This document shows, piece by piece, positions 22,989 through 35,520 of a stretch of 64,000 bases of DNA. The notes under the pieces are model-generated. The model did not search any database. It saw nothing but the letters and a program-made list of their open reading frames with translations, and was not told the DNA's origin. How positions within the stretch are numbered: position 1 is the first letter of the stretch; each line of letters opens with the position of its first letter. Made by a program: the position numbers and the translations under genes. The stretch is from positions 12,384,871-12,448,870 of the forward strand of contig OW121743.1 in assembly GCA_933228675.1 (NCBI GenBank). Reading direction: 5' to 3'. The DNA is from Stomorhina lunata. Lineage: Eukaryota; Arthropoda; Insecta; Diptera; Rhiniidae.

Positions 22989-24251
22989 ATGGGTGTTTTT
23001 TTTAGAGGTATAGAACTTCGAATTGAAATAAAACACAAGAAAATCGTTTTAATGTCCATCAATTTGGCTTTATTGGAAGGATAATTTTATGCCATTAATG
23101 TTTAAATATGATTTCGGGCATGTGGCCGCCGCGGCTGTCTCGAATAAAGCCAATTCTACAGGTCCAATTTTCAACAACTTTTTCGAGCATATGGGGCCGT
23201 ATGTTGGCAATAACGCCACGAATGTTGGCTTCCAAGTCCCCTAACGTTTCTGGTTTGTTGGCGTAGACGAGCGACTTCACATATCCCCAAAGAAAATAAT
23301 CCAGTGGTGTCAAATCGCACGATCTTGGTGGCCAATTGACAGGTCCATTCCGCGAAATTATGCGCTCATCGAATGTTTCCTTCAATAAATCAATTGTGAC
23401 GTGCGCTGTGTGGCATGTAGCGCCGTCTTGTTGGAACCACAACTCATCCACATTCATGCCATCCAATTGGGGAACAAAATAGTCGGTTATCATGGCTTTA
23501 TAAAGGTCTCCATTTATGGTAACTGACTCTCCAGCATTATTTCGGAATAAGTATGGCCCAATGACTCCACCAGCCCATAGAGCACACCAAACAGTCAGTT
23601 TTTGTGGATGTAATGGCGTCTCAAGGGTCTCATGTGGATTCTCTTCACTCCAAATGCGGCAATTTTGCTTGTTGACGTAGCCATTCAACCAAAAATGAGC
23701 CTCATCACTGAACAAAATTTTGCAATGAAAATCAGCATCGAGATCAATCTCATTTTCGGCCCATACACCAAAATCACGACGCATTGTAAGGTCGCAAGCC
23801 AAGATCTTTGCGCAAAATCTTCCATAAAGTTGATGGACAAAGCTCCAATTGGTGTGCACGGTGGCGAATCGATTCATTCGGGTCCTCTTCAACACTTTGC
23901 TCTACAGCGGCAATTGTTTCTTCGGTGCGCACTGTTCGACGTCGCTGCTGATGCGTATTATCACATAGAGTAAACGTAGTGCGAAAACGATCCATGGTTA
24001 ACCGAATTAATTGCTCTGATGGACGATTATGTCGACCATAAAATGGACGGAGCTTGCGGTAAATTTCGCGAACTGAACCATTATTTTCGAAATAAATTTG
24101 CACGATTTGCAAGCGTTGTTTTTTTGTCAACCTGTTCATGATGAAATGGCAAACCAAACTAAATATTAATCACTTGACAGCTGACAAAATGGCCGCCAGT
24201 TAAAAAAGTGATGCCAACTTAAAGTTCTATACCTCAATAAAAAACACCCGA
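22989..24251 (-). mobile_element. DD41D (rosa-like) Tc1/mariner transposon, copy 1
   Basis: 1,263 bp flanked by TA target duplications (22987-22988 and 24252-24253). Terminal inverted repeats of about 30 bp agree at 26 of 30 positions (GGGTGTTTTTT ... GAGGTATAGAACTT). The transposase is on the minus strand. Aligning with copy 2 at 37425 shows that this copy lacks 41 bp (at 23785/23786). The common progenitor would be 1,304 bp. Confidence 0.93.
23095..24139 (-). pseudogene. DD41D transposase, broken by a 41-bp deletion
   Basis: The N-terminal part starts MNRLTKKQRLQ at 24139 and carries the DNA-binding helix-turn-helix region. The frame shifts at about 23786, where 41 bp are missing. The catalytic part continues in another frame to the TAA at 23095. 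The triad is visible: FSDEAHFW (first Asp), WFQQDGATCH (second) and LTPLDYFLWG (third). Exactly 41 residues separate the second and third Asp, the DD41D spacing known from rosa elements of tephritid flies. Restoring the lost length gives 1,086 nt, 361 codons. This copy cannot make an intact transposase; the catalytic half alone remains open. Confidence 0.93.
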
Positions 24252-24253
24252 TA

Positions 24254-25354
24254 CATATATTTTTCTATATTTTACTTATAACATTTCTTGATTTTATTTA
24301 TATAAAACATACATAGAAATCATGCCTGGGAAGCATGGTTAGGAAGCATGAGTTCAGCTGACAGAAATGCGTATCATATGTAGGAATAAATGTGATAATA
24401 ACCATAACCAAATAAGGGTTGTCTGTCGTTTTGCTCTAAACGACTTCTTGGAACTTGCACACCACCTCATCACTATTTAATATAAGTTAGTGGTGGTTAT
24501 GGTTGTTTATATGTAAAACGAAATTTTCTGTTGCCTATCCTCAGGGCTTAATAAAAATGTTGCATATTTTCCCGTTATATGTCTATGGAGCAATAAACCA
24601 CGTTTTTCTTTCACAACATCATCATCGTCTTTCCCTTATGTTTAGAATTGTCTAAGGTTTATTTTATTTAGCAAAAAGTGCATTAACCCAGGAGTAGGAA
24701 TGTATCTGAATGTTTACATTTTCTGGGTTGATTTTAAATCTTTCACAGCGGGAGGGTTGTTTTGAGTAGATTTATTTTCCTATAGCCTCGAGCCTTCGTC
24801 TTGGTCGCCGTCGCTAAAGTTAGTCTATTAAGGGTGAGAGAAAATTTGTTGATGGGCTGTTATGTTACTGACTGACATTATTATCAAATGAAATGTTTGC
24901 AAACAAGAAAAAAAATTAAAAAAAATATGAAATCATCATTATCTTCATCATCGTCTCTTCTTTTGATAATTTTATTTATTTTCTTCTTTTTTTTTCTTCA
25001 CCAAAGTTTTTGTGAAAGGACAAACTATAATGAATTATTGTACAAATAACAACAAATTTCCCCAACCATTCCCAAGTGTTGAAGTTGTAATAAACCAGCT
25101 TTAATAAACCGTAAAGAATATGATGACTCATTTTTTGAAAGGTTATGGTTTCCTGTCAAATGTCCTTTGTAGGCTGTCAGAGGTTTGAATATTTTTTTGT
25201 TCTTCTTTAATAATAAAAAGCTAAAATGACTTAGATTTGAAGGCATTTGGGTGACCCTTACTTTTGAAAAGTTCAAAATGTTTGACTGTCTTCCTAGGCT
25301 GTCAAATAAGGAAATATCAAGAATTGAGCTGTCATTCTTTGGCAAATAGATCAA
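24254..25354. other. Intergenic, no supported gene
   Basis: AT-rich sequence. A 109-codon minus frame (25025-25354) has no recognisable domain, and its upstream end abuts transposase debris. Nothing else stands out. Confidence 0.45.
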
Positions 25355-25420
25355 GTCAATTGGTCGCCTCGTTCTTGTGATTTAACGCCGCTGGATTGTT
25401 TCATCTGTGGCGTTTTGAAA
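25355..25420 (+). pseudogene. Fragment of a second, diverged DD41D-type transposase
   Basis: Reading on the + strand gives VNWSPRSCDLTPLDCFICGV. This aligns without gaps to VNWPPRSCDLTPLDYFLWGY of the copy-1 catalytic core, including the third catalytic Asp. Only about 22 codons survive, with several substitutions. It is older than the two long copies and stops where a GATATCGATCGAAA repeat begins. Confidence 0.75.
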
Positions 25421-25427
25421 AACCAGG

Positions 25428-26345
25428 GACCAAATCACCGCATTCGATTTCGATCGAAATGTAAGATATTCAGAAACATTTGTGTAGCATACTTTTAGGA
25501 TGTACTAAATAATGTAAAAGGTTATCTACATTGTAAATTATACGGTGCCCCAAATCAAAAACTTTTGTTAAAACCTGGGGCCAAATTACCGCATTCGATA
25601 TCGATCGAAAACTCAGACTTTTAAGCGAATATTGTGAAGTATACTTTAGGGATGTTCAAAGCTACTTCGATGCAAAAAGTTTATTGAAATTTGGTATGCA
25701 TTTGGATTCGTTTTTAAAAATATACATTGTTCAATTAAAACTCTTTTACTATAGTTCATCTTTTGGCAAATAACTTCAAAAAAATATATTAAACTGTGCA
25801 GCTTTTAAATAATTTTGATTATCCTTAAAGTATGCTATACAAATGTTTTGAAAATATCTAAGATTTCGATCGATATCGAATGCCGTAATTTGGCCCTTGG
25901 AAAGCGACTTAGTGGGGGATTATAGGCCAAGATGAGGTCATATAAAAACCATTTTCAAAGATTTCGAAACTCATGCAAAAGTTTGAGATATTCCCAAAAA
26001 TCTGTTTTCGGGTAGGTCTTAGTACTTTAATAGTTCCAACTTTGACATTTGCAGAACGATTTTAAAATTTTTAACAGTTTTGGAAAGTCAAGGATTCAAG
26101 TTTTTTTTAGCTGCATGTGTAGGGCTTATAGTCTAAGAAATTAGGTAAGTTTTTTATCAAAATGTCCCTCATAGTAAATGAATTTTATTTAAACTAAAAG
26201 TTTTGGCAAACAAACGGATTTTTTTAGATATCATTAAAATTTTTGCAAAATATATAATTTTAAAAATCCCTAAAGTATGTTACACAATATTTGCTTAAAA
26301 GTCTGAGTTTTCGATCGATATTGGCGGCTATTAGGCCCCATTTTT
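25428..26345. repeat. Interleaved inverted repeats (GATATCGATCGAAA family)
   Basis: Four repeat copies: type 1 forward at about 25428-25530, type 2 forward at 25575-25665, type 1 reversed at 25812-25915 and type 2 reversed at 26258-26345. All share CATTCGATATCGATCGAAA-like cores and GGGGCCAAAT ends. Type 1 continues with ATGTAAGATATT...CATTTGTATAGCATACTTT, type 2 with ACTCAGACTTTTAAGC...CATACTTTAGGGAT. Arm order 1, 2, 1', 2' is interleaved, not nested. No coding frame. Confidence 0.85.
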
Positions 26346-28087
26346 ACATTAACAAACTGCAAACAACTCAAGCTCTGAAAGTTAGTGCTGTATTGGCGAG
26401 ATAACCGAAACTAAGTGAAAAAATTTTGTGAAAAAAGAGCAAACATCTGACGACGCACTATGGTTTTTCTGGTGCAAAAAAGCCATTTATTGACCTTCCC
26501 GTCTTGTTTACTTTACATTGACATAAATTCGATTTTTTTGGTATAGGAAAAATGAAAGTATTTTCGGTTTTGCCAAAATTTTAACCACTAAGATTTAAAA
26601 TATTAAAAACTTATAATAGAATATAAAAGAGAACTAAAGTAGCTTTATTTTAAGTCATCACAATTAAAAATCCATGAAATAGTTTCGAAGTTATTGCCAT
26701 TTTTTCCCGAAAATGCGTGCTCTAGACTACACGCCTTAGGATATGCAACCAAAAAATTAGCTTAAAGATAAATAAAAAACAAAATAAGACACGATTTACA
26801 ATTCTTTAAACTGTAAGTATTAAATAGTCTAGTTTTTTTTTAATATATAAAATACTTAGTTTTTTTCATCTTAGAAAATTTTAGTTTTTTCTCAGGCCGG
26901 TTTCAAATATCATTTTTTAGTTTTTTGAAAATTTTGTTCAACAAATGTAACAAATAATAAATTAGCTTTCTGGTTTCATAAAACAAACAATTCGGAAAAT
27001 AAAATACAAAAAGAACAATGTCGATATCTTTAACCATTTCGCCGTGCCTGCGATTTGAAATCGAAAAATTTCGCGAAAATTTGAAATTTTTGTAAAATTT
27101 GAGTATATGTTTATTAAATTGTGCCAAAGTTCAACATTTATTAATGTTATAGTGAGTATTTTTCCCTAGACCATATATAATGTACACGGCTTTGTTTCTT
27201 TTTTGTAATATTGGAAAAGTTTAACCCTTTTTTCCCCGGGGTCAAAGGTCAGAAATTTGAGTTTTTTTAATTTTCTAAAGGAAAATAATGGAATATTAAG
27301 AATTTATTACTTAATTTTGTTTAAAATGCATAAATTTATTTATTTTTATTAAAATTATGTCTTTTTATTCAAAAAAATAAATATTAACCCTAAATAGACA
27401 TGGGGACTAAAATGACATACATTTTTTTTTTCTTATGGTTTTTGAATTTTTTTTCGTGCATTAATGTAATAACATTTTTAGTCATTCCATAAGCTCATTT
27501 TAGGGTCATGTCTGTTTAGGGTTAATATATGTGACAGCGCATAAAGAAAGGGGCCTACTACACAAAACAAGAGGTAGGGACGAGCTACGCACGTTTTCAA
27601 ATTTGAGCAACACGTTTCTGACATCATGAGATGTGTCGCCTTCAAATGAGACCAATACCAACACGTTCAGTGATGGAACATCAAAGATGAACATATTTAA
27701 TATTTAATATTCCCTCATTGCCAAGAATTGCTTTTGAAATCTCAAGTGGGCGTGACCCCTCCTATATTAGGAAAAAATTGTAAGCCACGAATTGAGACGA
27801 AACACATTCGCATAAGATCATAAGATCTAAAGCAAATTAATTGAAATTTTAAATGTGTATATTTCCTAGAGGATGGTTTTGCGCTTTTTGTTTTAAATGG
27901 ATTGAGGAGGGCCTGGCGACCAAAAAGAAGGGAAATTTTCCCTTTTTCTTTAAAATTGCATCAGTTAGGGACAATTTTTTTTCTAAATGTTTGTCTTAGT
28001 CCAACTTAGAAATTGACCAAACCCACTTTTACGCCCACTTTTTTTGATTTATCTGAAACGTAAAAATGGGTAATATTTGACGATTTT
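26346..28087. other. Intergenic; small hairpin element inside
   Basis: AT-rich, no confirmed gene. It includes the hairpin at 27381-27528 and an unassigned minus frame of 62 codons at 27506-27694. That frame is less AT-biased than its surroundings and could be an old exon or transposon scrap, but no domain is recognisable. Confidence 0.4.
27381..27528. repeat. 148-bp hairpin with ~34-bp arms
   Basis: Left arm begins ATATTAACCCTAAATAGACA; the right arm (27495-27528) read in reverse begins ATATTAACCCTAAACAGACA. Both continue to CTAAAATGA. Arms differ at a few positions. Size and structure fit a tiny inverted-repeat element; no target duplication is obvious. Confidence 0.75.
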
Positions 28088-28223
28088 TATACCCTTCACC
28101 AATAGGTGAAAGGGTATTATAAGTTTGTGATTCCGTTTGTAATTTTTTTATTAGTGATCGTAGACCCCATAAAAATTATACCGATCGACTCAGAATCGGG
28201 AGGAGAATCGATTAAGCGATGTC

Positions 28224-28255
<32 letters not shown>

Positions 28256-30677
28256 CGTCTGTCTGTCTGTCTGTTGAAATCAAGTTTCTGAAGCCCCTGG
28301 AGGATGGACTTACATAAATTATATATCAGATTTTAGGAAATTCTCCCGCAATGAACGCTATTAAATTTCATTAAAATCGGTTTATAAACACCGAAAATAT
28401 CGAAAAAATACCAAAAATTAGACGAAAATTTGAAAATTTTTGATTGAAACACACTTTTAAATAACAAGAGAAAAAAGATACTCCTGGTGTACATGTGATA
28501 ATATGTTATATATCAGATTGTAGGAAATATTTTCCCAAAGCACTCTGTAAAATTTTATCAAAATTGGTCCATAAACAACTGAGATATCGCCAAAACACTG
28601 AATTTGATGTATCGCAAATTGCCCAAAGTACACATTAGAGAATGTTTGTTGAAAAAATTAAATGCAGAAATAGGAAAAACTATCCTCCTTTAGTACGGAC
28701 CTACATAAATTTTATATCAGATTTTAGGAAATTCCCCCACCAAGCACGTTATTAAATTTTATCAAAAGCGGTCTATAAACAATTGAGATATCGCCATAAC
28801 ACTACATTTGATGTACAGCAAATTGCCCAAAGTACGTGTCTAAGAAATTTTGTTTACATTTTGCAAGTATTGTTTCAGCGATATCTCAGGTGTTTATGGA
28901 CCGATTGTGATGAAATTTGACATCGTTCTTTATGGGAAGATTTTCTAAAATCTGATATATATACTCCACAAATCTGATTATGAATACCATTCAAATTGTA
29001 CCGATCAACTCAGAATCGGCACAAGAATCGATTTCGCGACCTCCGTCCGTCCGTCTGTTTGTTTGCCCGTCCGTCCGTCTGTTTGTTTATCCGTCCGTCT
29101 ACATGTCCGTCCGTCTACCTGTCTGTCCTTTTTTCTGTTGTAGTCAAGTTTTTGGAGCTCCTGTTTTGTCGATATCTCAGATGTTAGATAATCCTTGGCA
29201 GGGGATTATCTAAATCCTGATGCATTCTGTAATTTGTGGTAGATATAATTTAGCGTTTAAGCGATGGTGTTTTGATCGACAATGTTGAAATTCAGGGTGG
29301 GACAATTCAGGAGCTCCACAAATCTGGTTTTAGCAGACAGACACACTGCATTTATCTTAATTTTGTGTCTGACTTTTGAACATTATGATAACATTTGAGA
29401 ATGTATTATATATCAAATTATAGGTAATCTTCCTAGGAAGTACAAAAATGCTATCCGTTCAAAACCTACATATGTATGTAAGTATCTCACATATCAACAA
29501 AAATTTAAATTTTTTAATTGCAATTGGGAGAAATCCCTTCACGTTTGACAATTGATCCCGTATAACTTCGCCTAAGGCAATCTCTTAGTAGCTAATAAAT
29601 GACAATTTATAATAGATACGATGATGACATTTAGTAAAAAGACGTTGTACAATATTGATATTCAGGACAATAGCGCCTAAAATAAACTTTCTAGAGAGAC
29701 AACATTTGACAAAAGTATTTCTGATCTCTTGAAAAGTTCGATATTGAAAATGGGCGAGCTCTATTCACATTTAGTGAAATCTCCCATATAAACCCGACCG
29801 GGAATCGATTTAATGCTGATAAATTAAATCACATTAAAATTGCACAAAGAACTAGAGCAAAACTTTCCAAACATCCATCGGACAGATCGAAAGAACTATA
29901 CATCCCAAATATTATTGATGAAGTGTTCATTTTAATTAATTAACTAACTTCAAATTAATAAGTAAACTTTTCCGACAAAGCTGATAACCATCCATTCAAA
30001 AGCTATATATTTCACGTATGTATGTAAAACTAAGAGTGTATACCCTATAATTTTAAGGCTTGAATACATTGACAATCATTGTTAAAGCTTTGACCTAAAT
30101 CAGTCCGCTAACTTCAGAGTTTTACATAACTAATCAAGAACTTTTACTAGTTGGATAATTCGTACGAATTAAAGTGCACAACCCTCACTGGGCACAGCGT
30201 TTTTGGGTTGCATGTCAGAATACTTAAACTTTATCAAATCGATGTGCTATTGCAAATCTAAGGGCATCTACATTTTGAAGCATCTTTTCTGCATGGTTTA
30301 TCTGGTCTATCGAACTTTATTAAATGTTCGTAAAATATGTGTCTATTTTATTTCGAAGCTACTGGCTGGCTTAAATATGCATTCTCTACTTGTAGTTTAG
30401 TAATCATTATCTTTCACAAATGGACCACTTTAGAACCCAAGTGAAGCTTCCCTAGATATCAGCCACCTGTCCAACCTAACCTTTGGGTGCATAACTATTC
30501 TAGATGATGACGCCACCGAAAAGGTTTTCGTTTTCCGACTCTTAATTTTAAAGACTCTTTGCATATAATACTAGTATAACCAAATATTGCTACGAATTAC
30601 ATTAAGTACTTTTGGAACACCATTGGTGAAGGGTATCCAAGATTCGGCAAAGCCGAATATACCACTCTTACTTGTTT
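28088..30677 (+). mobile_element. TATACCC-type dispersed repeat, long copy
   Basis: Left end TTTTTATACCCTTCACC with a self-complementary CACC..GGTGAAAGGGTAT. The right end is GTGAAGGGTATCCAAG, a perfect 7-bp hairpin ATTCGGC-AAA-GCCGAAT, then CTTACTTGTTTG. Inside are two GTCTGTCTGTCCGTCC-type tracts (28219-28275 and 29041-29130), each preceded by CTCAGAATCGG, so the left module occurs twice. Blocks reading ATATATCAGATTTTAGGAAA recur at 28320, 28505 and 28720. A LINE relic lies near the right end. No protein of its own. Confidence 0.7.
30180..30480 (+). pseudogene. Highly decayed LINE 3' fragment (same family as 21310-22447)
   Basis: GGCACAGCGTTTTTGGGTTG and TTTTCTGCATGGTTTATCTG match GGCACTGCGTTTTTGGGATT and TTTTCTGCATGATTTATCGG of the RNase H LINE when that is read on its coding strand. 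The remainder follows in the same order, ending with CCTAACCT near 30475. Stops interrupt every frame. The 65-codon frame here is an accident of decay. Confidence 0.7.
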
Positions 30678-30679
30678 GA

Positions 30680-31970
30680 TAATGGTTTGACGGTTGACTT
30701 GCTTTTGTTTGACAATTGTTTGATAGTTGTTTAATGAATGATTAAGTGAGTATTGTCGGATGACTATTTAATGATTGTTCGATAATTGTTTCACGATTGA
30801 CTAGATGACGAATGTTTGATAGTTGTTTGATTGACAGACGACTATTTAATGATTTTTAATGATAGTTCTATAATTGTTTCACGATTGACTTAGGATTGTT
30901 TGACGGTTGTATGATGATTGTTTGAAGATTGTTTGATAATTGTTTGATAGTTGTTTGATGATTGATTGACGATTGACTGACGACTGCTTGATGATTTTTA
31001 ATGTTTGTTCGATAAATGTTTCACGATTGGCTTTCGATTTTTTTTCGGTTGTATGATGATTGTTTGAAGATTATTTGATAATTGTTTTATAGTTCTTTGA
31101 TGATTGATTGGCGATTGACTGACGTGTGTTTGATGATTTTTAATAATTGTTCGATAATTGTTTCACGATTGACTGGCGATTGTTCGACGGTTGTATGATG
31201 GTTGTTTGAAGATTATTTGATAATTGTTTAATAGTTTTTTGATGATTGATTGGCGATTGATTGACGTCTGTTTGATGATTTTTAATGATTGTTCGATAAT
31301 TGTTTCACGATTGACTGGCGATTGTTCGACGGTTGTATGATGGTTGTTTGAAGATTATTTGATAATTGCTTAATAGTTCTTTGATGATTGATTGACGATT
31401 GGCTGACGACTGTTTGATGATTTTTAATGATTGTTCGATAATTGTTTCACGATTGACTGGCGATTGTTCGATGGTTGTTTGAAGATTGTTTGATAATTGT
31501 TTAAAAGTTGTTTGATGATTTATTGGCGATTGACTGACGTCTGTTTGATGATGTTTAATGATTGTTCGATAATTGTTTCGTGATTTACATGGGATTGTTT
31601 GACGGTTGTATGATGATTGTTTAATAATTGTTTTAATAGCTCTTTGATGATTGATTGGCGATTGACTGACGTCTGTTTGATGATTTTTAATGATTGTTCG
31701 ATTATTGTTTCACGATTGACTGGCGATTGTTTTTCGGTTGTGTGATGATTGTTGAAGACTGTTTAATAATTATGTGATAGTTGTTTGATGATTGATTGAC
31801 TGACGATTGACTGACGACTGTTTGATGATTTTTAATGATTGTTCGATAATTGTTTCACGATTGACAATTGTTCGACGGTTGTATGATGGTCGTTTGATAG
31901 TTGGTTGATTGACGATTGACTGACGATTGTTTGATGATTTTTAATGATTGTTTGATAACTGCTTGTGGAT
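30680..31970. repeat. ~140-bp tandem repeat built from GATTGTTTGA-like decamers
   Basis: The marker TTCGATAATTGTTTCACGAT recurs near 30778, 31010 (variant), 31149, 31288, 31434, 31567 (variant), 31698 and 31843, about 130-145 bp apart. Within each unit the phrases GATTGTTTGA, GACTGACGA and TGATGATT repeat, so the unit itself grew from a shorter motif. No coding signal. Confidence 0.88.
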
Positions 31971-32819
31971 TGAAACGGCAACTAACTGTAGATTAATTAA
32001 AAGATTATTTCAAAATCTTTTTATATTAAACAACTCAGATAATGGGAACCCTTAGTAAGATATTATATAATTTCATTCCACCTCATTTGTTGGACATTAT
32101 AAAAAATATGATTATGTCTCATTTCCAACCTCAACTTCCTTTCAAATTATCATCTTTATAGTCCAGACTATACGAAATACCCTTGGGCATAAAAACTGTC
32201 TTCTGCTTTGCAATGCAAATTATACTTATTTGTATCTAACAATGTCTTCCGTCTAAATTTTTTGCAACATTTTTTTGGTCATTTTCAAAAAAACAAGACT
32301 CGAAAACAACTCAAACTCTTTGGACTTTTCACAAAAAAAAAAACTTTGAAGTCTGTCTGGTCTTGTGGAGTTTTATTTTTTTTGTTTGTACTTTAATTCT
32401 CAAAATGATTTAAATTTATTGCGAATTGTTGTTTAATCGAGGGCGTAACATTATTTGTTTCATTTTTCGCTATTATCCCCCTTTCGTTTGAATTTTTTTT
32501 CGCTTTTTTTTTCGTCCTGACATTAACAGTATTGTCATGTGGTTTCCTAATTACTTTCGCCATAAACAAAAAGGGTGTTTGTTTCAGGTTTTTTTGTGGA
32601 AAGAGTTTACTCAGGTGTTTGCTTTGGAATACAGGAGTGGAGGGCAATAAAAAGTAGAAGTGAAGGACATTTAGTAAAAGAAATATTTTAGGACTAAATT
32701 TGTTCATTATTGCTCCCATAAGGAGTTAAATAGTGAGTATTTATATAGAGGGGGAATTTTGATATAGATTAAGAAGAAAAAATAATTTAAAGAAAAAGGT
32801 AGTGTTGCCGCTTTTTTAT
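31971..32819. other. Intergenic; one unassigned 108-codon minus frame
   Basis: The minus frame 32719-32393 starts with a hydrophobic, signal-like stretch (IFLLLNVLHFYFLLPS) and continues Lys/Asn-rich. Composition matches the AT-rich background, no domain or splice context was found, and poly-T tracts explain much of it. I do not call it a gene. Confidence 0.3.
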
Positions 32820-35520
32820 ACTTTTAAAAAATTTTCAATTTTCAAAAATTTTTCTAACGAAATTTTTTTTTATCAAAAATTTTTCTATAGAAAATTTTTT
32901 TATCAAAAATGTTTCTATAGAAAATTTTTTATCAAAAATTTTTCTATAGAACATTTTTTTAACAAAAATTTTTATCAAAAATGTTTCTATGGAAAATTTT
33001 TTTATAGAAAATTTTTTTGTAGAAAATTTTTTTATCAAAAACTTTTCTATAGAAAATTTTTTTATCAAAAATTTTTCTAAAGAAAATTTTTTTATCAAAA
33101 ATTTTTCTATAGAAAATTTTTTTATCAAAAATTTTTCTATAGAAAATTTTTTGATAAAAAAATTTTCTATAGAAAAATTTTTGATAAAAAAATTTTCTAT
33201 AGAAAATTTGTTTAACAATAATTTTTATCAAAAATTTTTGTAACGAAATTTTTTTTATCAAAAAATTTTCTATAGAAAAATTTTTTTATTAAAAAATTTT
33301 CAATAGAAAATTTTTTTAACAAAACTTTTTCTATAGAAAAATTTTTTATCAAAAATTTTTCTATAGAAATTTTTTTTATCAAAAATGTTTCTATAGAAAA
33401 TTTTTTTTATCAAAAATTTTTCCATAGAAAATTTTTTAACAAAAATTTTTCTATAGAAAATTTTTTTATCAAAAATTTTTCTATAGAAAATTTTTTTATC
33501 AAAAATTTTTCAATAGAAAATTTTTTTATCAAAAATTTTTCCATAGAAAATTTTTTATCAAAAATTTTTTATCAAAAATTTTTCTATAGAAAATTTTTTT
33601 ATCAAACATTTTTCTATAAAAAAAATTTGATCAAAAATTTTTCTACAAAAAAAAATTTATCAAAAATTTTTGTGTAGAAAATTTTTTTTTCAACAAATTT
33701 TCTATAGAAAATCCTTTTATCAAAAATTTTTCCATAGCAAATTTTTTTATCAAAAATTTTTCTATAGAATATTTTTTGTTAACAAAAATTTTTCTTTAGA
33801 AAAATTTTTTAACAATTATTTTATTCAAAAATTTTTGTAACGAAATTTTTTTTATCAAGAATTTTTCTATAGAAAAAATTTTTATCAAAAATTTTTCCAT
33901 AAAAAACTTTTTTATCAAAAATTTTTCTATAGAAAATTTTTTTATCAAAAATTTTTCTATAGAAATTTTTTTTATCAAAAATTTTTTGATAGAAAATTTT
34001 TTTATCAAAAATTTTTCTATAGAAAATTTTTTTATCAAAAATTTTTCTATAGAAAATTTTTTTAACAAAAATTTTTATCAAAAATTTTTTTAACAAAAAT
34101 TTTTATCAAAAATTTTTCTATAAAAAAATTTTTCTATAAAAAAATTTTTATCAAAAATTTTTCTATAGAAAATTTTTTTGTAAAAAATTTTTTTATCAAA
34201 AACTTTTCTATAGAAAATTTTTGTTAAAAAATTTTTCTATAGAAAATTTTTTTAACAAAAATTTTTCTATAGAAAATTTTTTTAACAAAAATTTTTCTAT
34301 AGAAAATTTTTTATCAAAAATTTTTCTATAGAAAAATTTTTTATCAAAAATTTATCAAAAAATTTTCTATAGAAAACTTTTTTTTCAAAAATTTTTCTAT
34401 AGAAAATTTTTTTTATAAAAAATTTTTCTATGGAAAATTTTGTTATCAAACATTTTTCTATAGAAAATTTTTTTATCAAACATTTTTCTATAAAACATGT
34501 TTTTATCAAAAATTTTTCTATAGAAAATTTTTTTAACAAAAATTTTGTTATAGAAAATTTTTCTTATCAAAATTTTTTCTATAGAACATTTTTTTATTAA
34601 ATTTTTTGATTTATCAAAACTTTTTCTATAGAAAATTTTTTTATCAAACATTTTTCTATAGAACATTTTTTTATCAAAAAATTTTCTATACAAAATTTTT
34701 TTATCAAAAATTTTTCGATAGAAAATTTCTTTATCAAAAATTTTTCTATGGAAAATTTTTTTATCAAAAATTTATCAAAAAATTTTCTATAGAAAACTTT
34801 TTTTTCAAAAATTTTTCTATAGAAAATTTTTTTTATAAAAAATTTTTCTATGGAAAATTTTGTTATCAAACATTTTTCTATAGAAAATTTTTTTATCAAA
34901 CATTTTTCTATAGAACATTTTTTTATCAAAAATTTTTCTATAGAAAATTTTTTTAACAAAAATTTTGTTATAGAAAATTTTTTTATCAAAATTTTTTCTA
35001 TAGAACATTTTTTTATTAAATTTTTTGATTTATCAAAACTTTTTCTATAGAAAATTTGTTTAACTTTTCTATAGAAAAATGTTTTATCAAAAATTTTTCT
35101 ATAGAAAATTTTTTTATCAAATATTTTTCTATAGAAAATTTTTTGATAAAAAATTTTTCTATAGAAAATTTTTTTTTAAAAAATTTTTCTATAGAAAATT
35201 TTTTTTAACAAAAATTTTTCTATCGAAAATTTTTTTAACAAAAATTTTTCTATAGAAAATTTGTTTATCAAAATTTATTTTTAAAAAAATTTTTCTATAC
35301 AAAATTTTTTTTCAAAAATATCTTCTATACAAAATTTTTTTATCAAACATTTTTCTATAGAACATTTTTTTATCAAAAATTTTTCTATAGAAAATTTTTT
35401 TTCAAAAATTTTTCTATAGAAAATTTTGTATCAAAAATTTTTCTATAGAAAATTTTGTTAACAAAAATTTTTCTTTAGAAAATTTTTTTATCAAAAATTT
35501 TTCTATAGAAAATTGTTTTA
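32820..35520. repeat. 30-bp CTATAG satellite with TATCAAAAA spacer
   Basis: Units combine the same CTATAGAAAATTTTT core as the first arrays with a TTATCAAAAATTTTT spacer, about 30 bp each. Since 30 is divisible by three, long Phe/Ile/Lys/Glu-rich frames appear on both strands; these are not genes. A block at 34345-34620 repeats at 34765-35040, shifted by 420 bp, including its odd TTTTTTGATTTATCAAAAC end. Confidence 0.95.

Noticed and set aside
25025..25354. 109-codon minus frame
   Set aside because: No recognisable domain, no splice partners, composition of the local AT-rich background.
27506..27694. 62-codon minus frame of balanced composition
   Set aside because: Overlaps the right arm of a hairpin element and has no recognisable domain; kept only as a remark in the intergenic entry.
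28106..28291. 61-codon frame with a hydrophobic start and a Val/Cys/Leu/Ser-rich tail
   Set aside because: Read-through of the dispersed TATACCC repeat and its GTCTGTCTG tract.
32393..32719. 108-codon minus frame with a signal-like start
   Set aside because: Lys/Asn-rich, low complexity, poly-T derived; no family match, so not called a gene.
32802..35050. Many 60-130-codon Phe/Lys/Ile-rich frames on both strands
   Set aside because: Products of the 30-bp satellite, whose period is divisible by three.
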